Shown here: in pieces, positions 22,486-34,980 of the stretch
How positions within the stretch are numbered: position 1 is the first letter of the stretch
Layout of the letters: every line of letters begins with the position of its first letter
Notes under the pieces: generated by a model
What the model saw: the letters and a program-made list of their open reading frames with translations, nothing else
What the model was told of the DNA's origin: nothing
Databases searched by the model: none
Source: Clitoria ternatea
Lineage: Eukaryota; Streptophyta; Magnoliopsida; Fabales; Fabaceae
Length of the DNA: 64,000 nucleotides
Reading direction: 5' to 3'
NCBI GenBank assembly: GCA_037962975.1
Contig: CM075673.1
Location: forward strand, 118,129,001 to 118,193,000
Translations under genes and position numbers: made by a program

Positions 22486-25400
22486 GGTATCTGGACAATG
22501 GATGCTCACATCACATGACAGGAAGAAGGTCTATGTTCCTAGACCTGGAGAAGTTTAAAGGTGGAACAGTCACCTTTGAAAGGAACCAGTTTGGTAGAAT
22601 CATAGGGTCTGGTACAGTGGGTAAAATTCCTTCACCTGTCATTGAAAATGTTTATTTTGTTGAAGGTCTGAGACATAACCTATTGAGCATTAGTCAATTT
22701 TGTGACAATGGGTAAAATTTCTCTTTTGATAAAGAAAAGTGTATTATCATCAAACATAATGGATCCACACTTTCCATTACAAACAAACATCACAACCTCT
22801 ACAAGGTTGACCTAAATGAATTGAATGATCAAAATGTAACATGTTTGTTTTCAAACAAAGAAGAGAGATGGATCTAGCACATAAAGTTTGGGCATGTTAG
22901 CTTAAAACTTATCTCAAAACTTCATAGAAAAGGTCTTGTTAAGGGACTGCCAAAAATTTCCTTTAATAGTTCACTGCCTTGTGAAGCATGTGAAAAATGG
23001 AAACAACATAAAACCTCTTTTGAAAACAAAAATGTTGTTTCCATAGCCAGACCACTAGAATTGTTACATTTAGATTTATTTGGTCCATCTCAAGTGCAGA
23101 TTCTGGTAGGAAAAAAGTATGGATTTGTCATTGTTGTTGATTACACAAGAATGACATAGGTATACTTTCTAGCACACAAGGATGAGTATGAAAGTATTCA
23201 ATATTTTCTACCAGAAAATCCATAATGAGATAGGATTATGTATTGGTATAATAAGAAGTGACCATGGCAGAGAATTTGAAAATGAAGTTTTTGAAATTTT
23301 TTTTAATGAGTCTGACATAACTCAATGTTTCTTTTCCAAGAACACCTTAACAGAATGGTGTTGTGGAAAGGAAAGATAGATCTCTACAAGAAAAGCCCAG
23401 AACAATGCTTTGTGAAATCAATCTTCCAAAATATTTGTAGATAGAGGCTATGAGCACTTCTTGTTATATTCAAAATAGAATCCTTATCAGACCAATACTA
23501 AATAAAACTTTTTATGAATTGTGGAAGGGAAGAAGACCCAACATTTCATATTCACCATTTTGGTTGCAGCTGCTATATCCTTAAAACAAAGGATCATCTT
23601 AGAAAATTTGATTCTAAGTATGGCAAAGGGATATTCATGAGGTACTCAACCACATCAAAGTCTTACAGAGTTTTTAATACAAGAACTTAGACCATTGAGG
23701 AATCAATGCATGTAGGATTTGATGATCTTCAAGAGACTAATAGGAGACTGGAAGATCTAGATCTTGATGATGCAGGTGTGCAGCAACAGGAAGCTGAACA
23801 GGATCAACAAAGATCAGATCCTACTCAATCAAAACCAATTGGAGATGGAAATAAAGAATCTGAACAACAACCATCAGTGTATGAACCAGAGAAGCCAAGT
23901 TACTAGAAGTTCAAAGCTTATCACCCTTCAAACTATTGGAGATCAAGTAGTTGGAGTCAAGACCAAATCAAAACTTCTTAATGAGTCGTCCATTGCTCAT
24001 GTGTCAGAATTAGAACCAAAATCTATTGCAGAAGCTTTGGAAGATGTTGACTGGGTGATAGCTATGCAAGAAGAACTGAACCAGTTTGAGAGAAACAAGG
24101 TCTGGACCCTTGTTCCAAAACCCAAGAATAAAAGAATAATTGGAACAAAATGGGTTTTCAAAAATAAGCTTGATGAAGATGGAAAAATTGTCAAAAACAA
24201 AGCCAGACTTGTAGCACAAGGCTATAACCAGTAAGAACATATTGATTTCGTTGAAACCTTTGCTCCTGTAGCCAGACTTGGGCTATAAGGATACTTCTTG
24301 CATTTTTCACGTATAAAGGTATCAAACTATATCAGATGGATGTTAAGAGTGATTTTCTGAATGAGTTTGTTGAAGAATGTTTTTGTGAAACAACCCCCTG
24401 ATTTTGAAGATATTTATTTTCCAAATCATGTTGTCAAACTTAGTAAAGCACTGTATGGTCTGAAACAAGTACCTAGAGCTTGGTACGATAGACTCAATTC
24501 TTTTCTGATTTCAAAAGACTTTACTAGAGGAAACGTAGATACAACCTTATTCAGAAAAAGCTCACACAAAAACTTTATAATTCTGTAAATCTATGTAGAT
24601 GATATTGTTTTTGGTGCTAATGATGTAAATCTATATAAAGAATTTTCTGAAATGATACAAGCTGAGTTTGAAATGAGTATGATAGGAGAACTCAAATTCT
24701 TCCTAGGCTTATAGATCAAATAGACTAATGATGGTATCTTTATCCATCAGTATAAGTACACCAAGAAGTTGCTTAAAAAGTTCAAAATGGTTGATGCTAA
24801 GTCAATGAGCACTTCTATGCATCCTAATTGCATAACTAATAAAGATTAGTCTGGTACTCGAGTGGATTAAACCTTATACAGATGAATGATTGGTTCACTC
24901 TATATCTCATATCTAGTAGACCAGATATAATGTTTAGTGTCTGTATGTGTGCAAGATATTAATCAAATCCTAAGGAATCACACTTGTCTGCAGTGAAGAG
25001 GATCTTGAGGTATCTTATAGGTACCACTAACCTTGGGCTGTTCTATAAAATAACAGACTTATTCTCTTTATCTGGATATTGTGATGCAAATTTTGTAGGA
25101 GACAGAGTTGATAAAATAAAAACAAGTGATAGATGTCACTTGGTCAAAATATGATCTTCTAGGGAAGCAAGAAATAGAATTCAATTGCTCTCTCAACAGC
25201 TGAGGTTGAGTAAGTCTGCAGCAAGTTGTTATTCTTAACTTCTTTGGATGAAATATTAACTTGAAGATTACTCAGTCAAAGAAAAAGAGATCCCTGTATT
25301 GTGATAACACAAGTGCCATTAATTTATCCAAGAATCTTATCCAGCATTCTAAAGCCAAACACATAGAGGTGAAGTATCACTTTATCAAAGATTATCTACA

Positions 25401-25527
25401 AAAGGGGATTCTGGATATGAAGTTTGTGGACACAGACCATTAGTGGGCGGACATTCTTACATAGCCTCTAGCTGAGGCCAAGTTTGATTTTATTAAGTAC
25501 AATTTAAATTTAAGAAATATTGATTGA
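22486..25527 (+). pseudogene. Copia C pol: protease, integrase, RT, RNase H
   Basis: Protease motif WYLDNGCSHHMTG: the D-S-G Ser is Asn. Then GLRHNLLSISQFCDNG; the GAG-pre-integrase CEACEKWKQHKTSF (about 22980); integrase from LLHLDLFGPSQ (about 23062) to a damaged EWCCGKER (about 23350); RT from IAEALEDVDWVIAMQEELN through GTKWVFKNKLDEDGK, ETFAPVARL and LYGLKQVPRAWYDRL to IYVDDIVFGAND (about 24589-24624); RNase H with YCDNTSAINLSKN (about 25297-25335) and the tail LAEAKFDFIKYNLNL ending TGA at 25525-25527. Frameshifts and stops throughout, so inactive. Confidence 0.88.
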
Positions 25528-25545
25528 TGTCTGTATATATGAAGT

Positions 25546-26075
25546 CATTAGTGCAAAAATTGGATATAACAACTGGATATAATCACGGGTTGAAAAGGAT
25601 CAGTGATAAAAACATGCATGACGGCATTTTTGAAATTATAAGGTAAACGATATAATCAGGGGAAACTATATATCCACGGTTAACATCATAACCGTGATCG
25701 TACCCATCAATATATAATCACAGTTGAGGAGTCAATTGTGGATATATAGTACCTGAAATATATATCCACGATTGACTACACAACCGTGACTATATATTGA
25801 TGGATACGATTACGGCTCTGATGTTATCCGTGAATATAAATTGATGGATATAATCACGGTTGTATTTCCAACCGTGGATATATAGATCAGGTACATATCC
25901 ACGGTTTACTTTATAACTGTGGTTATATATTGATGGGTACGATCACGGTTATGATGTTAACGGTAGATATAGAGTTGGCATTTAACTAGGGTTATTGGTG
26001 TAACCATGATAATAGAGATAATATGATAACGGTTGCAATAGGAACCGTGAATATATGTTTATTTTAAGTCAGGGA
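25546..26075 (+). repeat. CACTA-A left terminal and subterminal repeats
   Basis: After the terminal motif come many direct and inverted copies of an AACCGTG/CACGGTT word with TATATATCCACGG variants. In En/Spm elements such subterminal repeats bind the TNPA protein; I infer the same role. The matching array of CACTA-B is at 47810-48328. Confidence 0.8.
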
Positions 26076-27284
26076 TTTTGAAGGGTTTAGGTCATTTCCC
26101 CACCTCCCTGACTTCTTCTTCTTCCTCTCACGCTCTACTTCGTTGTCTATGTAGTGTTTGAGTGCCTTCATCTTCATCCCTTTTTTGTTCAGGTAATTGT
26201 TTCCTCTTTTTCCTCTCTTGTTTCCCTATGTTGCATTGTATGTGAAACTCTTCCTCTATTTTGTTATGTAGAGCACAACGTCGTCCTCTTCGTGGTCTCT
26301 TCGTTCACCGTCGTTCTCTTTGTGGTTTCTTTCTTGGAACTTCCCTGAGCTTCTTGCCCTTCTCTGTTTCTTCATTGAGTTAGGTTTCCTAAGCTGAACC
26401 CTTATTGTCTACTTTACTGCGTGTTGTCATTGTCTAGTTTACATGTGTATGTCTAAGCAAACTGTTTCACTGTTTGGTATGTAACAAACAAGCTAGTCTA
26501 CAAAGGAAATGATGAAACCTTTTCTAATTTTAGTAGCAGTAGTCTTATAGCACATAGCTGAAGCAAATTTTTTTATTATACTATTGATTAGGCAATTTGC
26601 ATTGCAATTAACCCTCTGTATTGTTTTCCTAGGCTAAATGGCATTTTGATTTTCTTAAAAGATCACGAGTATTTTTTAGGAAAATATTTCTTTTTGAGTG
26701 AAAAACAAACTACCATGATGATTGTCCTATTTGTCTTGATAGTAATTTTTTATACACCTTAAGAGTTTATTTAAAGTGGATTAGCTGTGGAACATCCGAA
26801 ATCATGTGTTGGTTATGACATTTCTTGATGATTTCCCTGAGGTAATGGATATCGCTAGTCTTGATGTAAACTATGAAGCTAGTCTTGATATAAACTGTGA
26901 AGCTAAAAACCTTTTACCCTTTCCTTCTCTGTATTTGTTTAGTGTATTCCTGATGCTATTTAAACATTTCTTGGCAAATATAGCTTTGATGTCGCCTTCA
27001 TGATTAAGAAACTACTTGAATTGAGTCTATAAACAACAAATAAACATTCTAAGTGTTTATTTCTACAAAAAAATGAACAAAATCTCTCCTTTAAACAAGA
27101 GATTTCCAAATTTTTGTAACCCTACAAAAAAACTAGAAAACTCTAATAAAATTAATAATTAACTTTTAACTATCAAATATTAACTATTCAACTACCAACT
27201 ATCAATTACAATTTACAAGTGTTAACTATTAAATATCAACTATCAATTAAAATGGATTTACCTTGAACTTAGTCCACCATATAT
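26076..27284 (+). other. CACTA-A 5' region, no gene seen
   Basis: Between the subterminal repeats and the heptamer array I see only short open frames (26154-26348, 26806-27003) with no recognised domain. A CT-rich stretch at 26100-26350 resembles a plant 5' untranslated leader and partly matches CACTA-B near 47640-47770 on the other strand. AT-rich minor repeats built on AACTATCAA lie at 27160-27250. Confidence 0.5.
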
Positions 27285-27334
27285 CCATAATCCAACACCA
27301 TAATCCATAATCCATAATTCATACTTCATAATCT

Positions 27335-27391
<57 letters not shown>

Positions 27392-27417
27392 ACACCATAA
27401 TCCATAATCCATAATTT

Positions 27418-27455
<38 letters not shown>

Positions 27456-27462
27456 GTCCATA
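27285..27462. repeat. (CCATAAT)n heptamer minisatellite
   Basis: About 20-25 copies of the 7-bp unit CCATAAT, with occasional variants (CCAACA, TCATAAT, CTATAAT), in the 5' region of CACTA-A. It is absent from CACTA-3 and CACTA-B, so it grew after they diverged. The unit length equals that of plant telomere repeats but the sequence is not CCCTAAA. Confidence 0.9.
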
Positions 27463-27655
27463 ATTACATGTCACTGTGCAGTATATAATGTTAATCTTGT
27501 TGAATGTTAATCTTGTTGCTGTTTGTTGCTCTTATATAATGTTATTTCTGTTGTTGTTGTATGTCAATGGTTGTCAATGTTGTGTACTCATAGGCTCATA
27601 CTAGTCAATTAGTATAAAGTTGCTTTACATGAGTGAACTGTAGTACCCTGTTTGA

Positions 27656-27982
27656 GATTCGACACAAATAGTCATTAAATTAATTGATTTCATTGTTTGT
27701 GTTGAATCTTGAATTGTCCGTTTGGACAGTTTGGGATGAACAATTGTTTTTATACGCCATTGGTATGTACAAGTTAGGAGTTATTTTAAAATTTGATAAA
27801 GTTTCGGTAACTTACATTTTGTGTTGTTCTCTGGGTGTATATTTGATTGTGGTTGAATTTGATTTGACCGCTCTCATTTTGTGTACTTAGAGACCAATAC
27901 GAAATGCTGCCGAAATTTGATCAAATTTTAAAATAACTTCTAACCTGTATATATTAATGACGTATAAAAATAATTGCCATCC
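27656..27982. repeat. Palindrome and long hairpin upstream of TNP2 (CACTA-A)
   Basis: A 53-bp imperfect palindrome (GATTCGACACAAA...TTTGTGTTGAATC, 27656-27708), a small hairpin TGTCC-GTTT-GGACA (27715-27728) and a large hairpin with ~73-bp arms (27734-27807 and 27910-27982) around a ~100-bp loop. The same set lies upstream of the transposase start in CACTA-3 (35959-36290) and CACTA-B (43093-43422). Confidence 0.75.
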
Positions 27983-28053
27983 TGAATGGGTATAGGACCA
28001 CCACCCTGTGTTAGAAAAGTGAGATTGATCATAACACCTTGTAAACAGTTGGT

Positions 28054-28560
28054 ATGGATCGAAGTTGGATAACTACATCATACATAAGTCTAGAGTACGA
28101 GGGTGAAGTTGAATCATTTATAGAATTCATAGTGAGGAATGCTGAGGAGGTGAATGGAAGGTATTTTTGCCCTTGTGTTAAATGCTTGAACCCGCACTAG
28201 CTAGACTTGGAAGGGGTGCGAGAAGATCTATTGTGTGATGGATTTCTTCGTGGTTATACCCGTTGGATATGGCACGGCGAAGATGTGGTGGTCCCAAGTT
28301 CCAGCTCTCAAACTGAAAACCGAAGCTCGATGCATGACACCAATGTTGACATGGATGACCGACTTGAGGATATGATCCGTGATGTGGGGGTAGAAGGTTT
28401 TAAGAAAGCTCATGTATATACGACTCTGTGTGAGGATTCTGAGAAGCTATTGTATCCAAACTAAGTCAATTTCACGAGATTATCAACAGTTTTATGGTTG
28501 TTTAATTTGAAGGCCATAAACGGGTGGATGGATAAAAGTTTCACTGACTTACTAAAGTCA
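28054..28560 (+). pseudogene. CACTA-A TNP2 transposase, N-terminal fragment
   Basis: Starts MDRSW and carries the N-terminal 'transposase-associated' domain of CACTA TNP2 proteins: FIEF, then FCPCVKCLN, a region ending LLCDGFLRGYTRWIWHGE, and a DMDDRLEDMIRDVGVEGF block. In-frame TAG (about 28199) and TAA (about 28464) interrupt it. At about 28556-28560 (KSFTDLLK) the sequence jumps to a protease exon, so the catalytic Transposase_21 core and the rest of TNP2 are deleted. The start matches those of CACTA-3 (36364) and CACTA-B (43024). Confidence 0.85.
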
Positions 28561-29398
28561 GTGAAGCTTATGGTTTCTTAGAGCCCTCTTTCATACAAAG
28601 GAAAGGAAACAGCGAGAAGGACACCCAGGCATACATCCAGAATTAGATGTTTGAGTCTAAGAAGGGTGTATACCTGGCCCCGTATCATAAAGAGTAAGAT
28701 TCTATTCCATAATTATTGTCCATTAATTTTTGCATTTTGAAGTCTCACTTATCACTAGTAACTGCAGTGCTCATTGGACGCTTGTGGTGATCTGTCCACG
28801 GGCTTATGTTGCTTTATACTTTGATTTTGTGCACGAGACTGTTCCACAAGACCTAAAAACAATAGTAATCCCTAAAAAATAAGTACAAATTCGATTACAT
28901 CATCTTTGGTTTTATACGATTCTAACTTATCTTGTGTTTTATTTTGACATAGGGCGGTGGTTGGATACAGTCGACTACATGGAAGTAAGTCCACCGGAAG
29001 AAAACTTGTGTGGGTGCACCTAAAAGTAAGTCAATCAAATTCATTCAAATCTTTACTATATTTTTAAAACTTGAATTCACTTATTCTATATTTTTTGTCC
29101 ATTGTAGTCTTATAGGCAGGAGGGTAGCTTCAAGTGTGGCTATTACGTCATACACACCATGCTGACCATCGTCCAACAATATTTAGTAGATGGATGGACA
29201 GATGTAGGTCTCATCACTTGGACTAGTTTTCTACCAATTTCATCAAATTCATGTAATAAATATAGCTTTTATTCTAATTGTTTTGTGCATTCTTTGTAGT
29301 ACTTTCAGGACCGGTCATACTTCCCTAGGACACTTGTAGATAATGTTAGAAAGCAATGGGTCGCATACTTCATTGAAGTCAGGAAAGGACTTAGCTAG
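28561..29398 (+). pseudogene. CACTA-A Ulp1-like (C48) protease exons
   Basis: C-terminal part of the second CACTA gene, a Ulp1/SENP-like cysteine protease domain. Exons visible: YGFLEPSFIQRKG (from 28566), AHWTLVVICPRAYVALYFDF (about 28770), a YSRLHGS exon (about 28953), a KCGYYVIHTMLTIVQQYLVD exon (about 29130) and a final exon ending KGLS and TAG at 29396-29398. Introns have GT-AG-like borders. The His of AHW, Asp of YFDF and Cys of KCGYY are all present, so the catalytic triad is intact by eye, but a TAG lies in frame after YIQN (about 28642), as in the two sister elements. Confidence 0.8.
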
Positions 29399-29466
29399 AT
29401 ATAGGATTTTTATTCTCTTATATATGTATCTAGTGTAGGATTTACAGTTTAGATTTTATTAGCTTA

Positions 29467-29905
29467 CACTAGTGGAAAAAATGGATATAATCATGGTTAA
29501 AAATGGCCTTTAATCACGGTTAATGAACCGTGGTTGTTGCAGCCATGGTAGTAGATGAGTACCTTTGATCACGGTTCACAACCGTGGTTATAAATCACAT
29601 CTAATCATCATTGTTTTTAACCGTGATTAAATAAATACCTATTTAACCATGGTTGTCAACCATAACCGTGAATACAAGTGGTCATAAAAGATGAATTTGC
29701 AGACTATATATAATGACGGTTATGGTAGCAACCGTGAATAAAGAGGGTATATAATCATGGTTGCCAAGCATAACCGTGAATATATATGACATAAAATGAT
29801 CATTACAGACTATGTATAATTACGGTTGTTGTAGTAACCTTGAATAAATATGGTCTATAATCACAGTTGTTACCATAACCGTGATTAAATAATTAGTTTT
29901 TTTAA
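29467..29905 (-). repeat. CACTA-B 3' terminal and subterminal repeats
   Basis: Terminal CACTAGTG followed by about a dozen AACCGTG/CACGGTT words in both orientations, spaced 15-40 bp. The block is a long inverted copy of the 3' end of CACTA-A at 48520-48820, since both are the 3' end of the same family. Confidence 0.82.
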
Positions 29906-30171
29906 TATGGGCTCTGTTTTATTTATTTCCCAAACTTGCAATATGAAACAGCCAACACAATATATCCCCAGTATATACAGCAACAATAAATGAAACAAAT
30001 GGTATGTATATAACACTAAGTTGCTATAAAATCATAATAATGTTGTCAAATGAAACTATATACAATTTAAATGAAAATCCTAAACGCTAAACCCTACACT
30101 AGGTACAACTATAAGAGAATGAATATCCTATATCTATCTAATACAACGATAAGAGAATGAAAATCCTATAT

Positions 30172-33100
30172 CTATTTAAGTCCTTGCCTCACTTGAATGA
30201 AGTATGTGGCCCATTGGTTTCTAATATTATCTACCAAAGCTATAGGGAAGTATGACCGGTCCTGGAAGTACTGCAAATAATACACCAAACAATTAGAACA
30301 AAAACTGTATTTATTTTAGAAAACTAGGCAAGTGGGACTTACATCTGTCCATCCATCTACTAAATGTTGTTGGACAATGGTCAGCATGGTGTGCATGACA
30401 TAATAGCCACACTCGAAGGTACCCTCCTGCCTATAGGACTACAATGGACATAAAATATAGAACCAGTGAATTCAAGTTTTCACAATATAATAAAGATTTC
30501 AGTGAATTCAATTGACTTATTTTGGGTGCACCCACACAAGTTTCTTCACGTTTGACTTAACACCATGTAGTCGATTATATCTAAGCACAACCCTGCGTCA
30601 GAAAAAACACAAGATAAGTTAGAGTTGTAGAAGAATAACAATGACAATCGAATTTGTAAAAAGTTAATTTATTTTTTACGGTTTAACTTACGTGTCTACT
30701 ATTATCCTGAGGTCTGGTGGAACTGTCCCGTGCACAGAACCAAAGTATAAAGCCACTGAATCCATGGGACAGATCACCAAGAGCGTCCAATGAGCACTGT
30801 AATTACCAATGATAAGTAAGACTTTAAAATGCAAAAATTAATAGACAATAGTTATGGAATAGAATCTTACCCTTTATGATAGAGGCCCAGGTATACCGTC
30901 TTCCTAGACTCATACATCTAATTCTGGATGTATGCCTGGGTGTCCTCCCTATTGTTCCCTTTCCTCTGTATGAAAGAGGGCTCTAAGAAACCATAAGTTT
31001 CTTCAAAACCTAAGTCCACACAAATTTTATGTAGAAACCTAAATAAGTTTAGACATGGTTAACAATAAATAACTTGTATAATGAAATAATTGGACATAAA
31101 GTGATATACTTACAGCTCCCACAGCTGAATGACGGATATGTTCAACATCGTCGACCCCATCATAATCTCATACAAGTCACTCCGTGTAATGTAAACTGTT
31201 AGTGAACTTGGACGGCCGAACACGAGTGGCTGCCATGGGACCTGAAGAGTGTCCTCTCCTAGCTCAGCTCCGACCTGCCATAGCATCTGGATCGAATTGT
31301 CGACGGGGTCTGGCTTCTTCAATTCCTGTTCTTGTTGAATAATTAAAACCATCACAGTTTGTACCCTAATTGAGAATATAACAAAATCAGTTAGTGTTTC
31401 AGGTTTATACCTGTGTAGCGATAACCGACAGGAGTCTGTTGGGCCACATAAGAAAGTGTCCCACCGCCTGACCTACAGTCTTCACCTCTGGAGTTGCCAC
31501 TGGTACAGCAGCATCCTCCTCGAGGATGAGCACAATAGAGACCCTGGACATACCATCAGGTAATGACTGATGGTGAACCATAGGGCCTAAGTTATAGACC
31601 ATGCCAGTGGCAACTGGCTCTTTCGACCCATCAACAAACAGGTCACATTGATAGGTATCCTCAGGCTCGACCCCATCATCGTCAGGGTCAGCTGCAACAC
31701 ACGACCCCTTAGTGCTAACCCTCCATACCTATATATTTACACATCAAGCAGAAGTTATTCAACAATGAAAGAAACAAAGTACAAACAACGAATAGTTAAA
31801 TAGTATAAGGAATCTAACCTGTGGGTCAACAGCTGGTGCAGTAGTCTCCTGGTGGTGGCTGAGTGAGGCCTTCATCTCCTCCTTGAATCGGGCCATCTCC
31901 TGCTACAGCTTCGTAATCTCTTGTTGATACTCAGCCTTCATAACAGCCACCCTCGACTCAACCTTCTACTCCACCAACTGCTCAACGGAGAGGGTAGGGT
32001 CAGGAGCACCGTAATAGCTCCGGAGGCCTGTGAAATGTGAATGATTAGCCTATAATTGTTTAATAGATAACAAAATGAAAGGATATAGTTATTTATAACT
32101 TACCTACACATCAACCAATAGCATGCACCCTTCCTGGGTGCTCTGGCCTACCGATGGCGGTAGTAAAAATATCCTGCCTACCATGGGCTACGAAAGACCC
32201 TTGGGTTGATTGCTCAACCAAGGAATCCTAAAACCAAAAAAGTTAGTATTCACTTGCTTCACGTAAACCAAAAAAACTGGCACATTTACAAGGGGAATAC
32301 TTACTATCCATGAGGTAACCTCCTGAGCTTGTGAGGAAATGTATTCCCCACTCTTCCTGATCCTGACCCGCTTCCATTTCTTGTGGCGTGCATGTAGGGA
32401 AGAGGGATCCACAATACCAGTGTCAGGATGGCTAGTCTGACACTGACTCAGCCTCTTCTAGGCCATCTGCTCCTCCAATCTACAGTAACCCCCATGTGAC
32501 AATCTGTGGGGGCAGTCATTCAGCTTCCTAATGTTCTGTGCTTTCAATCTAACCGCCTACAACAAGAAAGAAAATTATTTAGAGTTAGACATTTAAATTA
32601 TACATAATTTAAGCATTTAAAAACCAACGTACCTGAAACTGGTTAAAATGCCGAGATGCAACGAAAGCATCCTAAGTCTCCTGATCAATGAAGGCATATT
32701 TCTCTCCGGGGAATTGTCCTCAATCCTCCCCGAATACATACCTATAATTCATATACTGTTAAACTAAGGATTGGTGCAATTTGGCAAAGTGTTGATTAAG
32801 AATTTAAAGTCCAAATATACCTCCTGGTGAGTGTGGATTTGAACGACCTCCATCGCTCAGCAATAATACCGAGGATCTTCCTCCTCGCTGTGTCATGTGC
32901 TGGTATCTCAAAAGAATCCTACATGAAAGGAGTTAGTCCATAAAAGAGTCCTTATTATGAATTACATGAAATAATACACTAAAATAAAACTTAAATGATA
33001 TCTAAGTTACTAGAATATCACTCCAAATCTGGTTCTTGACCACCTCCTCGACATTATCCCAGTCGGGGATAATAATGGACACCTTCGACCGAGCCATAAA

Positions 33101-33292
33101 TCCCAAATAACTGCTAAACTTTGTGGCATGTGGTCCTCCAAATCTACCAGTGTTGACATCGATGTCAACATGCAACCTCTCCCCGGTGACGCCTAAGTGC
33201 AACATCTGGCATCCGAGTAACACCTCTACTCTTCCGAGTTGAGGAATCAGTGCCTATGAGTCGGACCTAGAACATGGATCCTGGTCAGCCAT
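30172..33292 (-). pseudogene. CACTA-B second gene: Ptta/En/Spm-type region plus Ulp1-like protease
   Basis: Minus-strand gene of several exons. Order: MADQDPCSRSDS start (33292); a segment with FMARSKVSIIIPDWDN (33100 area); RRKILGIIAERWRSFKSTL (about 32850); a KLNDCPHRLSHGGY segment, as in plant Ptta/En/Spm transposase regions (Transposase_24); a coiled-coil stretch QQEITKL..EMARFKEEMKASL (about 31900); GQAVGHFLMWPNRLL (about 31440); and the C48 exons YGFLEPSFIQRKG, AHWTLLVICPMDSVALYFGS, ECGYYVMHTMLTIVQQHLVD and a last exon ending KVRQ-like sequence with TAG at 30172. His and Cys are kept but the Asp position is Gly. Several TAGs replace probable Trp codons. Confidence 0.78.
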
Positions 33293-34552
33293 GAGTATCT
33301 GTCCAAACAAGGAAACACAACTGTCAAATATTTAATATAAAATTTAATACAATGAATAATTAATATAACATTTAATACAATGATTCTTTAACATGATTAA
33401 TACCCTATGCAGTTAAAATATTTTCCCACAAGCCTTCATGGTGGTCATGATGACTGGCAACTACATCATCTATGTCATGTTCCACGATAGATGTCAGAAT
33501 ACGTGTTGTGGTGGATGGAATTTCCATAATATCAAGATTGGGGTCTCCAATGCTGTGTCTACCTTGGATAACAATTAACCACCGTTTATCAGCTGGGTCA
33601 ACAACATAAAAAACTTGCTTCACTTGCGTTGCCATGATGAATGGTTCCTCCTTATGTCCTATCTTGTTGAGGTCCACTAATGTAACTCCAAAATCATCAG
33701 TTTTGACACTGTTCTTATTGTCAACCCATTTGTATTTAAACACAGGAACGGTAAAGGGACCGTAATCGACTTCCCATATATCTTCGATCACACCAAAGTA
33801 GCATGACTCGGCCATGACAGGGTTGTTATCCTTTAAAGTTGAGAAATGCATTGACTAAGCCACAACCATCACTCTACTATTTTAATTTGTACTCTTCTCA
33901 TCCTGTGTCTTTGTATAAAACAAATAGTTGTTTATGTCATACCCACAAAAGGTAAAGACATCAAAGTTTGGGCCCTGTGCTAGTTGATGTAATGTCGAGG
34001 ATGCAGATGTATCTTTCAGAACGGTCTTTTGGAACCACTGCATGAATGTCTTGTTGTGTTCATTCAACACCCACTTTTCAGTCATTCTAGGGTTGTTTTT
34101 TTTGACTAGCTCTTTATGAGTGGTTAGATACGGTCGTACGTCGTTCGTGTTGTTCAAAATATAGAAGTGCGCTTGGAGGACATCATCACGTGGCATGCTC
34201 TTCATTTTTTTTACCGATCGTACCTTTCACATCCAATTGCCCATCATGACGAGTCTTCGGAATACCAATGCTTGCAGCATGTGACATGTATTCAGTGCAA
34301 AACTCAATTGCTTCCTCTGTAATATATATTTCCACAATTGAAGCTTCGGGATAACGTCGATTCTTTTTTATACCCTTTCAATATCTTCATATATTGCTCA
34401 ACGGGATACATCTACCGCAAGAACACTGGACCACCTAAACGGACCTCTCTCACCAAATGGATGATTAAGTTGACCATTATGTCAAAAAAAGAGGGCGGGA
34501 AATGCATTTCAAGCTGACATAGTATAAGTGATGCTTCCTTTTCCAACACATC

Positions 34553-34980
34553 CACTAGTGCAAAAAGTAGCTATAATGACGGGATATAAGCACGGTTCTA
34601 GCAAATCCGTGTTTGAAACCAGGCGGTGGCAATTTTGTAATTATGAGGAATTTTATAACATTTATAAAACGAATATATAAGGACGGTTAGAAGAAAACCG
34701 TGTTTATAGGGACACTATAAACACGGGTATTCCAGGTCCGTGGTTAAAGCATTTTATTTTTTTTAAAAAAATTTATTGAATTGAGAAACAAACATAGTTA
34801 TCTTAGGTCCGTGTTTAAAGCTTTTTATAATTTCTTAAAAAAATTATTTAAAATGGAGAAACAAAGACGGTTGGATGGGGAACCGTGTTTATAGGCCATC
34901 TATAAACACGGTTGGTGGTGAACCGTGCTTAAATGTTAGGATATCAACACGGTTATGAGTCACCCGTGCTTAAAGGTTAT
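34553..34980 (+). repeat. CACTA-3 left subterminal repeats
   Basis: Terminal CACTAGTG, then several AACCGTG/CACGGTT words with TTTATA or CTTAAA neighbours, at 34590-34975. A CT-rich leader follows at 35010-35330. Confidence 0.75.

Noticed and set aside
27285..27462. Interstitial telomere repeat
   Set aside because: The 7-bp unit is CCATAAT, not CCCTAAA or its complement.
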